Below are positions 24,606-32,548 of a DNA stretch of 64,000 bases, piece by piece. The first letter of the stretch is position 1. Each line of letters opens with the position of its first letter. Position numbers and translations under genes: made by a program. The stretch lies in NCBI RefSeq assembly GCF_018069625.1, contig NZ_CP072941.1, forward strand, positions 3,906,001-3,970,000, read 5' to 3'. The DNA comes from Streptomyces yatensis. Its GTDB lineage: Bacteria > Actinomycetota > Actinomycetes > Streptomycetales > Streptomycetaceae. Below the pieces are notes generated by a model. That model did no database searches, was not told the DNA's origin, and saw nothing but the letters and a program-made list of their open reading frames with translations.

Positions 24606-26419
24606 GCGCCCTCCTCGGACGGCCGCGGGCCCACGCCCAGCGGCTCACGCGGCGGTGGGCCGGCCCAGGTGGGGGTGTGTTCCGGGGTGGAGCGGGAGGC
24701 GAGCGGGCCGGGCAGCCAGTGGCCGAAGCCGTCGCCGTCGCGGCCCGCGGTCCAGCGCCCCGGGACATGGGCCTCGGCGGGGCGGGCGAACGGCAGCGGC
24801 CCGCCGCCCTCACCGACCTCCTCGCGCCGCACCGGGCAGTGCGACATCAGCTCCAGATAGATGCCACGGAAGGCCGCGACGTTCTGCTCCACGGTGAAGA
24901 GCTCCAGCGCACGGGCGCGCGCGGCGGCGCCCAGGCGCGCACAGCGCTCGGGGTCGCCCAGCATCGCCAGGCACGCGTCCGCGAGCGCCCGGGGATTGCG
25001 CGGGGGCACCACGAGCCCGGTGCCGCCGATGACCTCGCACACCGCGCCCACATCCGTGGACACCGTGGCCCGGCCGCAGAACATCGCCTCGACCAGCCCG
25101 ACCGGGAAGCCCTCGACCACGCTGGACAGCACCACGATGCCGCCGGCCCCATAGGCGTCGGCCAGGGTCGGCACCTCGGGGTCGCCGAGCCGCTCGAAGG
25201 AGACCGGGTTGTCACCGGCGGAGTGGGCGTCCGCCGCCTCGTCGGGGAAGAGATGCTCGGCCAGCGCCCGGCAGTGGGCCGGATAGCCGTCCGTAGCCGG
25301 ATCCTCGCCGCGCCGGGTCTCGATGATCCTCAGCCGGGCGTCCGGCTGCCACCTGCGCACCTCCGCGAAGGCGTGCAGCAGGGCGATGACGTCCTTGGAG
25401 GGCTCGATCCGGCCCACCCACACCAGCGTCCGGTCGTCGCCGCCGGACGGGGCCGCGCCCTGCTCGCCGACCTCCGCGAAGCGGGCGGCGTCCATCCCCG
25501 GGTAGACGGTGCGCAGCCGCTCCCGCTCGGCGCCGCACCGCTCCTGCCAGCGGCGCGTATGCGTATTGCCCGGGGTGATCAGATCCGCCCGGGCGTACGC
25601 CTCGGCGGCCAGCCGGCCGTGGAACCCGGTCAGCAGGGTTCGTACGGGCCCGGGGAGCGGGCTGCCCGCAGCGCCGGCCGCGCCCGCCAGATAGCACTCG
25701 CGCAGCCGTACGCCGTACTCGGTGAGCAGCAGCGGTGTGCCGAAGCGGCGCTTGGCCAGCAGCCCGGGGAGCACGGCCGCGCCGCCGGTCGCGGCGTGGC
25801 ACAGATCCACTCCGGACAGTCCCGGATCGCCTCCGGCGCCGTCGCCGTACCAGTCGAGCGACAGCGGGCGCAGCGCGCGCTCCAGCGCCTCGGTGACGGT
25901 CAGCAGATCGGCGACCCGCACCTGGTGCGTGCCGTGGGGCGCCCCGAGGGTGCGGCAGGCCCGCTCCAGCGTCCTCAACGCGTCCTCGGAGCGGAGCGCG
26001 GCGGACAGTCCGCCGTACTCCCCGGCGAGGTCCGCGAGGCCGTGGAGACCATTGGCGAAACGGTCCGCCTCGGCAGTGGAGCGGCCGGGCACACCGGATC
26101 CATGGGGCGCGCCGGAACCGTAGGGCGCGCTGATCGCCGCGGCCAGCTCCCCGAAGTGCTCGGCGAACCGCCGCCGCTGCCGACGGCCGCCCCGCCCGCC
26201 CCGCCGGCGCTCCGGCTCTCCCCACAGCGGCGCGGTGCGCACCGGGCCGACGTGGCGCGGCAGATCGCCCCAGCCTCCGGCCTCCTGGCCGGGGCCGCGG
26301 CTGAGCGCGTACACCTCGAACTCATGCTGGGCGAGCCCGCGCACCAGCCGGTCGCACCACACCCGCGCATCACCGGTCGCATACGGATAGCCACCCTCCG
26401 TAAGCAGTCCTACGCGCAT
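24602..26419 (-). CDS. PelF-like (DUF3492/GT4) glycosyltransferase
   Basis: A GT-B-fold glycosyltransferase of 605 aa, read from the ATG at 26419 with GGGGG about 8 nt upstream. The N-terminus MRVGLLTEGGYPY and the following DxRVWCDRLVRGL and HEFEVYAL are hallmarks of the DUF3492/PelF family. LLLTEYGVRLRE precedes the linker. The donor domain has WVGRIEPSKD and the EX7E signature in EGFPVGLVE. PelF uses UDP-GalNAc/GlcNAc to build Pel polysaccharide in Pseudomonas. The sugar used here is unknown. It is the first gene of the block with the membrane protein, epimerase and spherulin-like protein. Confidence 0.88.
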   Translation of the reverse strand: MRVGLLTEGGYPYATGDARVWCDRLVRGLAQHEFEVYALSRGPGQEAGGWGDLPRHVGPVRTAPLWGEPERRRGGRGGRRQRRRFAEHFGELAAAISAPYGSGAPHGSGVPGRSTAEADRFANGLHGLADLAGEYGGLSAALRSEDALRTLERACRTLGAPHGTHQVRVADLLTVTEALERALRPLSLDWYGDGAGGDPGLSGVDLCHAATGGAAVLPGLLAKRRFGTPLLLTEYGVRLRECYLAGAAGAAGSPLPGPVRTLLTGFHGRLAAEAYARADLITPGNTHTRRWQERCGAERERLRTVYPGMDAARFAEVGEQGAAPSGGDDRTLVWVGRIEPSKDVIALLHAFAEVRRWQPDARLRIIETRRGEDPATDGYPAHCRALAEHLFPDEAADAHSAGDNPVSFERLGDPEVPTLADAYGAGGIVVLSSVVEGFPVGLVEAMFCGRATVSTDVGAVCEVIGGTGLVVPPRNPRALADACLAMLGDPERCARLGAAARARALELFTVEQNVAAFRGIYLELMSHCPVRREEVGEGGGPLPFARPAEAHVPGRWTAGRDGDGFGHWLPGPLASRSTPEHTPTWAGPPPREPLGVGPRPSEEGA

Positions 26420-26518
26420 GAGCGCACCCCCGATCTCCCAAACGGGCCGTCGAACTGCCGCCGTCACCGGCGGCGGCCGCCGTCAGGCAGCGGGAGCACG
26501 TTATGCGCGCAGAGCCCC

Positions 26519-26546
26519 GGTGCGACGGACGGTTGTCCGTCGCACC
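26519..26546. terminator. Perfect 12-bp hairpin between DUF3152 and the glycosyltransferase gene
   Basis: GGTGCGACGGAC and its exact complement are separated by GGTT. The structure lies after the DUF3152 stop and 100 nt before the glycosyltransferase start, without a T-tract. It could be a terminator for the upstream gene or an operator for the exopolysaccharide-like operon. Confidence 0.6.
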
Positions 26547-26622
26547 ACCGGAAGGGGTGAACGCACGTGACCTATCGGGGATTCAGGCGTTGCGACGCGC
26601 TATATGGGCCGGTGCGGGGCCG

Positions 26623-28113
26623 TCAGCCCTTGGGGAACGGCCAGGCGTTGGGCCGGCAGGTGGCGCCGTCCGTCGACAGGAACTTGGTCTGCTGCATCAT
26701 CACCGGCGCCAGCGCGCCCTGCTTGGAGCAGATCTCGTGGTTGTGCCCGAGACGGTGGCCGACCTCGTGGTTGATGAGCATCTGGCGGTACAGGTGCATC
26801 TTGTCGTCGCCATAGGTCTTGGCGCCCTGCGCCCACCGATAGGCATTGATCATGACGCGCTCGGTGGACGCCGAGTCGCAGGAGACGTTGTCCTCGGTGG
26901 TGTCCAGGCCGGACTTGGCGCACCACGCCGCCGTGGTCCCGGGACTCGCGAGGGTGATGACGAAGTCCGCATGGCCGGACGAGACCCGCTCGAAGGTGCG
27001 AACGCCGCCGTGCCCCCAACTGCGGTCGTCGTTGAGCGTCTTGTGCACGGCCTCGGCGAACAGCTCGCCGTCGAGCGGCAGTCCCTTCTCCACATCGACG
27101 CGGTAGCGCATCACCTGGCCCCGGCCGGGGGCCTTGTCGTGCCCGCCGACGGCCTGGAAGGAGCCGGAGCCGCGCAGCTTGGCGTCGAGCGGGAAGACGG
27201 TCGCCATCTTCGCGTCGTAGGTGACGGGGGCCGCCGGGCCCGCCGAACGGGCCGCCCCGCGGCCGTCGTCGGCGCGGGCGCCGCGGGCGTCGGCGTCGCC
27301 GCGCTCCGGGCCGCCCCGGGCCTGCGCCTTACCGCCGCTGTGCGGTCCGCTCGCGACCTGTCCGGCCACCACGACGGCCAGCACGGTGGTCACGGCCGCG
27401 GCGGCGACACCGGTGAAGGTGCGCCCCTTACCGCTCTTGGTGACGCCGCGCGCCCCCTTGCCCGCGGGGCCCGTCCCGTCGTCGTCCGGTCCGCTCCCGC
27501 CGTCGCCGCCGGAGCCGCCGCCGATCCCGTCGGAGGGGGTGGCCGCCCGCTGCGTACGGCGCTGCGGGGGAACTCCGCCCGGCGCCCCCGCGGCGAAGAC
27601 GTCATCGCCGTCGCAGTCCAGGGCGTCGGGGGTGTCGAACGCCTCGACGTACTCCTTGCGGGGGCCGGGCATCAGACCGGCCGCGCCGCCCGTGCCGCCC
27701 GTGGTCGGGCGCTGCGGCGGGTTCATGGTGCGCATGCCGTAAGGGGGTCGCTGGCCGCCGGGACCGCCGGGGCCCCTGCCCCCGCCCGGGCCGCCGCCGC
27801 GGCCACCGACCGCGCCCCAGCCGCCGCCCGCCTCGCGCTGCTCGGGATGACCGCCCCTGGTGCGCGCCGCGGGGCCGCCCACTCCGTAGGGCAGCCTCGG
27901 CACGCCCTGCGGCGGGGTCACACCGGGATCCATGGCGCCCGGCCCCGCCGCGGCGCGGCGCCGTCCGCTGCCCGGTCTGTCGTCCTCCTGGGCCTCGCCG
28001 GATGCGATGTGCTCGACGAACTCGGGGCCCGAGCCTCGCCCCTGTCCGGAGCCCGCCGCCGCGGACCGGCGTTCCCGGCCCTCCTGGCTGCCACGTGCGC
28101 TGTGTTTACCCAC
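26623..28113 (-). CDS. DUF3152 protein, membrane-anchored, metzincin-like zinc motif
   Basis: A 496-aa protein. A long disordered N-terminus rich in G, P and R (residues 1 to about 230) precedes one membrane helix (about 240-262). An extracellular DUF3152 domain occupies the last 180 residues. Inside it HEVGHRLGH matches the HExxHxxGxxH-type zinc site, with PVMMQQT able to serve as Met-turn, so a secreted-side metallopeptidase is plausible. Three cysteines (WCAKS, VSCDS, ATCRP) plus EICSK may form disulfides. The GTG at 28113 lies inside the end of the preceding hydrolase gene (GTGGGTAA overlap), has GGGAG 10 nt upstream, and gives the usual MGKHS-type N-terminus. Confidence 0.85.
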   Translation of the reverse strand: MGKHSARGSQEGRERRSAAAGSGQGRGSGPEFVEHIASGEAQEDDRPGSGRRRAAAGPGAMDPGVTPPQGVPRLPYGVGGPAARTRGGHPEQREAGGGWGAVGGRGGGPGGGRGPGGPGGQRPPYGMRTMNPPQRPTTGGTGGAAGLMPGPRKEYVEAFDTPDALDCDGDDVFAAGAPGGVPPQRRTQRAATPSDGIGGGSGGDGGSGPDDDGTGPAGKGARGVTKSGKGRTFTGVAAAAVTTVLAVVVAGQVASGPHSGGKAQARGGPERGDADARGARADDGRGAARSAGPAAPVTYDAKMATVFPLDAKLRGSGSFQAVGGHDKAPGRGQVMRYRVDVEKGLPLDGELFAEAVHKTLNDDRSWGHGGVRTFERVSSGHADFVITLASPGTTAAWCAKSGLDTTEDNVSCDSASTERVMINAYRWAQGAKTYGDDKMHLYRQMLINHEVGHRLGHNHEICSKQGALAPVMMQQTKFLSTDGATCRPNAWPFPKG

Positions 28114-29140
28114 GCGCCGCACCGCTCCCGTCCGCACCGGACGCCGGTACGGCCCCCCGCGCCTTCCGGCTGTCCCGGTCATCTCGTTCTTCAACGCCAT
28201 CGAGCAGCTCGCGCATCCCGCGCGCCACCGCTTCGGGATACTCCATCATCGCCACATGCCCGGCGTCCAACAGCGTCAGCAGACGCGAGTCGCGGAAGGT
28301 GGCGTTCGCCCGCTGCGCCATCCTCAGGGACACCAGTTGGTCGCGGCCGCCGTAGACGAGGAGCGTCGGGGCGAGCACCCGCTCGGCCTGACGCCACAGA
28401 GAGTGCTGGCCGCCGAGGGTGTACGAGTCGACGACACCGCGTGCCGAGCGGCTCAGCGCGTCCCAGAAATACGGGAGGGCGAGCCGTCGCTCGAACTCCT
28501 CGACCGCGTAGGCGAAGTCCTCCCGGCTGACAAGAGACGGGTCACCGAAAGTGAGGAACATCACTTCGCGGGTGCGCCGCTCGGCATCCCAGTCCCTCGT
28601 CATGCGGGTGAACAGCCGGGTCACCCCGGGCACCGCGAGCAGACCGGTCGGCACCGCCGTGCGCTGCGGGCGCAGCTCGGGCAGCGCGGGCGAGACGAGA
28701 GTGAGGGTGCGCACCAGATCCGGCCGCACCGCGGCGACGCGCGTGGCGATCGCGCCGCCCATCGAATTGCCGACCAGATGGACGGGCCCGCGGTCCTGCG
28801 CGTCGAGATAGCGGATCACGGCACGGGCGTGGGCCGTTATGGAGTAGTTGCCGTCGTCCGGCGGCGGGGAGTCGCCGAAGCCGGGGAGGTCGAGCGCCTC
28901 GCCCTCCACCCGGTCGGCGAGCAGCTCCATCAGCGCCGACCAGTTCTGCGAGGAGCCGCCGAGGCCGTGCACGAAGAGCGCGGGCGGCAGCCCGGAGGTG
29001 GCCGGCGGACGGCAGCGCACGGTCATCGTGAGCCCCGGAAGGGAGGCGGTCCGCAGCTTCTCACCCGCTCCGACCCGCACGGACCTCGCGGGCGGCACCG
29101 CCGCGACGATGCGGGCTTCCGGCGGCTCGGTCGAAGACAT
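28106..29140 (-). CDS. Alpha/beta-fold hydrolase
   Basis: A 344-aa cytosolic hydrolase. It has the oxyanion HGLGGSS near residue 67, the LDLPGFGDS segment, the nucleophile elbow GNSMGG, an acid in YGGRDQLV and the base in DAGHVAMME. Substrate is not deducible; the overall form is that of esterase/lipase or haloperoxidase-like enzymes. It is the first gene of a probable operon with the DUF3152 gene, whose start overlaps its stop by 8 nt. Confidence 0.88.
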   Translation of the reverse strand: MSSTEPPEARIVAAVPPARSVRVGAGEKLRTASLPGLTMTVRCRPPATSGLPPALFVHGLGGSSQNWSALMELLADRVEGEALDLPGFGDSPPPDDGNYSITAHARAVIRYLDAQDRGPVHLVGNSMGGAIATRVAAVRPDLVRTLTLVSPALPELRPQRTAVPTGLLAVPGVTRLFTRMTRDWDAERRTREVMFLTFGDPSLVSREDFAYAVEEFERRLALPYFWDALSRSARGVVDSYTLGGQHSLWRQAERVLAPTLLVYGGRDQLVSLRMAQRANATFRDSRLLTLLDAGHVAMMEYPEAVARGMRELLDGVEERDDRDSRKARGAVPASGADGSGAARG

Positions 29141-29348
29141 GCGCCAATGTTACGAGACGATCACGCGCGCGACCGTGTGTTCACGCTCACAGACCGCGTA
29201 GCGTCCGAAAGTGACCTCTCCTAGGCTCGTAAGTCACAGGGGCGATCGCCTCGCCCCTGGGTAGTCGCCAGTGGGTAAGCCGTCAGTAGGAGGCCACCAC
29301 GGGTGGCCGTCAGTGGCAGCCGCCACAGGGCACAGGGAAGGGGAGTAC

Positions 29349-29579
29349 ATGTCCATCGACCCAACCGACCCCGACACCTTCGAGGACGCCGTCGAGAACA
29401 CCGATGAGACCGTCGTGTACGACGTCGAGGCTCCCGAGGCGGACGCCGCCGAACAACATCGGGAGGTGATCGCCCACCGCGACGAACGGCCCAGGACGGA
29501 CGAGTTCGTGGAAGCCAACGAGGCCGACCGCGCGGAACAGGCCCGGGTGGTCGAGGTGAACGAGGAGGACTACCGATGA
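29349..29579 (+). CDS. Small acidic hypothetical protein
   Basis: A 76-aa soluble protein of unknown function, rich in D and E throughout with a few basic residues, and without hydrophobic segments or cysteines. The ATG at 29349 has AAGGGGAG a few nt upstream, stronger than the longer in-frame option. It is likely disordered. It stands alone upstream of the tetR gene. Confidence 0.65.
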   Translation: MSIDPTDPDTFEDAVENTDETVVYDVEAPEADAAEQHREVIAHRDERPRTDEFVEANEADRAEQARVVEVNEEDYR

Positions 29580-29716
29580 CCTGCGTCATTTGTGGGCTTT
29601 TCATAGAGTCCGGTCCGTGAAATTCTCCGCACGAACCGCGCGCCGCGCTGTTACCGAAAAGTACGATGGCGGACGCGATGGACATCGTGCATAGGGATCA
29701 TTCATTGGGAGGCGGC

Positions 29717-30358
29717 GTGACAGCCATCGAGCAGACCGAGGCGCGCCCACGGGGTACGCGCCTTCCGCGCCGAGCCCGACGTAATCAGCTCCTGGGGGCC
29801 GCTCAGGAGGTCTTCGTGGCCCAGGGCTACCACGCGGCCGCGATGGATGACATCGCCGAGCGTGCCGGGGTCAGCAAGCCGGTGCTCTACCAGCACTTCC
29901 CGGGCAAGCTGGAGCTCTATCTGGCCCTGCTCGACCAGCACTGCGAGTCCCTGCTGCACGCGGTGCGCACCGCGCTCGCCTCGACCACCGAGAACAAGCA
30001 GCGCGTCGCGGCGACCATGGAGGCGTACTTCGCCTACGTCGAGGAGGAAGGCGGCGCCTTCCGGCTCGTCTTCGAGTCCGATCTGACCAACGAGCCCGCG
30101 GTGCGCGAGCGCGTGGACCGCGTCTCGCTGCAGTGCGCCGAGGCGATCAGCGAGGTCATCGCCGAGGACACCGGGCTGTCCAAGGACGAATCGATGCTGC
30201 TGGCCGTGGGCCTCGGCGGGATCTCCCAGGTGGTCGCGCGCTACTGGCTCTCCAGCGAGAGCGAGGTGCCGCGGGAGTCCGCTGTGCAGTTGCTCACCTC
30301 GCTGGCCTGGCGCGGTATCGCGGGCTTCCCGCTGCACGGGGCCGAAGGCGGCCACTGA
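29717..30358 (+). CDS. TetR-family transcriptional regulator
   Basis: A 213-aa repressor-type protein. The N-terminal helix-turn-helix is clear: LLGAAQEVFVAQGYHAAAMDDIAERAGVS followed in sequence by KPVLYQHFPGK at about residues 20-60. The C-terminal ligand domain is typical in length. The GTG at 29717 with GGGAGGC immediately upstream is preferred to the ATG at 29666. Its mycobacterial positional homologue is Rv3208. Ligand and targets are unknown. A 12-bp hairpin follows the stop. Confidence 0.9.
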   Translation: MTAIEQTEARPRGTRLPRRARRNQLLGAAQEVFVAQGYHAAAMDDIAERAGVSKPVLYQHFPGKLELYLALLDQHCESLLHAVRTALASTTENKQRVAATMEAYFAYVEEEGGAFRLVFESDLTNEPAVRERVDRVSLQCAEAISEVIAEDTGLSKDESMLLAVGLGGISQVVARYWLSSESEVPRESAVQLLTSLAWRGIAGFPLHGAEGGH

Positions 30359-30420
30359 GCGACGGGGGGCGCCATTTCCGGCCACGCGCGGGCACGAACG
30401 GGCGCGAGGCCGCGGTGCCG

Positions 30421-30447
30421 CGAGCGCTCAGGCCCCCTGAGCGCTCG
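30421..30447. terminator. Hairpin after tetR
   Basis: A 12-bp perfect stem (CGAGCGCTCAGG/CCTGAGCGCTCG) with a CCC loop, 63 nt after the tetR stop. It is a probable I-shaped terminator without a T-tract. Confidence 0.7.
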
Positions 30448-30597
30448 GGGGCGCGAGGGGGCGTGTTCGCGGCGGCGGGCGTGTTCGCTTCTGGCGTGCG
30501 CCCGCGGCCCCCGGCGGGTGTCCCGGCACGGCTAGTGTGTGCTGGGTACAGCGCGGATGGCCGCGCTACCCCAATTGACCGTCGGAGGGACAAGGCC

Positions 30598-30825
30598 GTG
30601 GAGGTCAAGATCGGCGTGCAGCACGCGCCCCGCGAGATCACCTTGGAGAGCGGGCAGTCTGCCGAGGAGGTCGAGCGCCTGGTGTCCGAGGCGCTCGGCG
30701 GCAAGGCTCAGGTGCTGATCCTGGAGGACAGCCACGGCCGCAAGGTCCTGGTCCCGGCCGACCGGCTCGCCTACATCGAGCTCGGCGAGCCGAGCGCCCG
30801 TAAGGTCGGTTTCGGCGCGGCCTGA
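30598..30825 (+). CDS. DUF3107 family protein
   Basis: A 75-aa conserved actinobacterial protein (positional match to Rv3208A/TB9.4). It begins MEVKIGVQHAPREI and has the family segment VLILEDSHGRKVLVPADRLAYIE. It is small, soluble and without known activity. The GTG at 30598 follows GGAGG by 10 nt. A very strong hairpin terminator follows directly. Confidence 0.92.
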   Translation: MEVKIGVQHAPREITLESGQSAEEVERLVSEALGGKAQVLILEDSHGRKVLVPADRLAYIELGEPSARKVGFGAA

Positions 30826-30837
30826 CGTATTCAGCCG

Positions 30838-30883
30838 ACAGCGGCGGGGTTTGGTGGAATGTTCCACCAAACCCCGCCGCTGT
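30838..30883 (+). terminator. Strong rho-independent terminator after DUF3107
   Basis: A perfect stem of about 22 bp (ACAGCGGCGGGGTTTGGTGG and complement) with a 2-nt tip and a short TTTG tail, 13 nt after the DUF3107 stop. The stem holds an unusual AT-containing stretch (TTTGGTGGAA). Confidence 0.9.
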
Positions 30884-31032
30884 TTGTGCGCGCGCTCGCA
30901 CGCCCCCGGCACGCCGGGCACCACAGACCGCCCCCGTGGGCAGGGTTGCCCCCGGTCGGGCGCGGGTAGGACGGGTCCGACCGGCGCGTGATCACGTGTC
31001 GGTTCCGATCCGCTTACGGGAAGGACGCGCCA

Positions 31033-31305
31033 ATGCTGTTCTGGGAAGCGCTCGCCTCGGTACTGATCGGTCTCGTCATCGCGTACGGGGCGCTCCACCG
31101 GCTCCCCCGAAGGCTGCCCGCGCGGCGCCTCGTCCTGGCCACCGGCCCCGCCGCCGCGCTGCTGGGCGCCCTGCTGACCCATACGGTGCTGGGCTCCGGG
31201 CACACGGCGCCGGTGCTGCTCGTCGCGCTCGGCTTCGCCGCGGCCCTGCTGTCGCTGCTCATCCGCCCCGCCAGGACGCGCCGCGGACGGTCGGTCACGG
31301 CGTAG
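31033..31305 (+). CDS. Small three-helix membrane protein
   Basis: A 90-aa hydrophobic protein of unknown function with three predicted membrane helices (about 3-20, 35-55 and 60-78) and a basic tail ending RGRSVTA. The ATG at 31033 has GGGAAGGA about 8 nt upstream. The last codons with the stop are repeated twice in the following DNA. Confidence 0.7.
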   Translation: MLFWEALASVLIGLVIAYGALHRLPRRLPARRLVLATGPAAALLGALLTHTVLGSGHTAPVLLVALGFAAALLSLLIRPARTRRGRSVTA

Positions 31306-31351
31306 GCCCTGTCAGGTCACGGCGTAGGCACCGTCCGGTCACTGCGTAGGC
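31293..31351. repeat. Tandem repeat copying the gene end (period 22, 3 copies)
   Basis: Units beginning GGTCACGGCGTAGGC start at 31293, 31315 and 31337. The first unit encodes Val-Thr-Ala-stop of the membrane protein, and the others are non-coding copies that keep the TAG. Confidence 0.75.
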
Positions 31352-31407
31352 CCGGCCCGGCAGCGCCCCGGGCCCGCGGCGCCTGACACGGTGCTTCCGG
31401 ATACCGC

Positions 31408-31463
31408 CAGGGGCGCCCCCTGGGAGGCGCCCCTGCTCCGGACGCCGCGGGCCCCGCGGCGTC
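31408..31463. terminator. Two hairpins between convergent genes
   Basis: A 10-bp stem at 31408-31417/31426-31435 (CAGGGGCGCC) and a second 10-bp stem at 31441-31450/31454-31463 (GACGCCGCGG) lie between the small membrane protein and the ferritin-like gene. They probably end transcription from both sides. Confidence 0.75.
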
Positions 31464-31506
31464 AGCCGTCGCCGAGGTCACAGGCGCGAAGATCCGCCGT
31501 AAGGGT

Positions 31507-32298
31507 CTAGGCGGCGAGCCCCAGGGCGGCCATCCGCTTGGTGTGGGCCTCGGTGATCCGTGAGAACATCCGGCCCACCTCCGCCAGGTCGAAGCCGTCC
31601 GCCAACCCGCCGACCAGCATCGTGGAGAGCGCGTCGCGGTCCGCGACCACCCGCTGGGCCTGCGACAGCGCCTCGCCCATCAGCCGCCGCGCCCACAGCG
31701 CCAGCCGCCCGCCGACCCGCGGATCGGCCTCGATCGCGGCACGCACCTTCTCGATCGCGAACGAGGCGTGCCCGGTGTCGTCGAGCACCTGGAGCACCAG
31801 ATCGCGGGTGTCGGAATCCAGCCGGGCCGCGACCTCGCGGTAGAAGTCACTGGCGATCGAGTCGCCCACGTACGCCTTGACCAGACCCTCCAGCCAGTCG
31901 GACGGCGCGGTCTGGCGGTGGAACCCGTCCAGGGCGGCCGCGAACGGCTCCATCGCCGCCGTCGGCTCCTCGCCGACCGCCGAGAGCCGGCCCCGGAGCC
32001 GCTCGAAGTGGTGGAACTCGGCGGACGCCATCTTCGCCAGCTCCGCCTTGTCCTCGAGGGTGGGCGCCAGCTTGGCGTCCTCCGCCAGCCGCTCGAAGGC
32101 GGCCAGCTCGCCGTAGGCGAGGGCGCCGAGCAGATCCACCACGGCGGCCCGGTACTGCGGATCGGCGGCCGCCGTGTCCCAGTTCTGGGCGGCGATCCCG
32201 GTGGGCTCCGGGGCCTTCTCCCCGCTGCCCTCCCCCGAAGCTGCGTGGTCCCCGGCGTGGTCCCCGGCGGGCGTCTCAGGCGTGTCAGGCGTCTCCAT
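31507..32298 (-). CDS. Ferritin-like fold protein (MiaE-like)
   Basis: A 263-aa protein whose core (about 35-250) is a ferritin-like four-helix bundle. Candidate metal ligands are in YGELAAFERL, SAEFHHFERL and the later helix DTGHASFAIE. The family resembles tRNA-modifying diiron hydroxylases, but its actinobacterial members (positional match Rv3210c) are uncharacterised. An acidic, proline-rich N-terminus precedes it. The ATG at 32298 is chosen from homology length; its ribosome site is weak. It is divergent from the DEAD-box helicase gene. Confidence 0.85.
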   Translation of the reverse strand: METPDTPETPAGDHAGDHAASGEGSGEKAPEPTGIAAQNWDTAAADPQYRAAVVDLLGALAYGELAAFERLAEDAKLAPTLEDKAELAKMASAEFHHFERLRGRLSAVGEEPTAAMEPFAAALDGFHRQTAPSDWLEGLVKAYVGDSIASDFYREVAARLDSDTRDLVLQVLDDTGHASFAIEKVRAAIEADPRVGGRLALWARRLMGEALSQAQRVVADRDALSTMLVGGLADGFDLAEVGRMFSRITEAHTKRMAALGLAA

Positions 32299-32548
32299 GG
32301 AGCGCACAATAGCCCGCTCCGCGCCACGGGGAAGGCCCTGGTCAGCCATGCCCATGGATGCCCCGCATCGGACTGCCCGGTCACAGATGCGTGCTTCCGG
32401 GGTACAGTGATAAATGCGCCCGTCGAGTATCGGCGGGTTGTTCCACGAATGCGGATGCCCGGTCGGTGGCCCGATCGGCTCCAAACCCGACCGCCCTCCG
32501 CGCGGCGCGCATCACCTATGCGCACGGCAGGAGGGACCCGCTCGCGGC

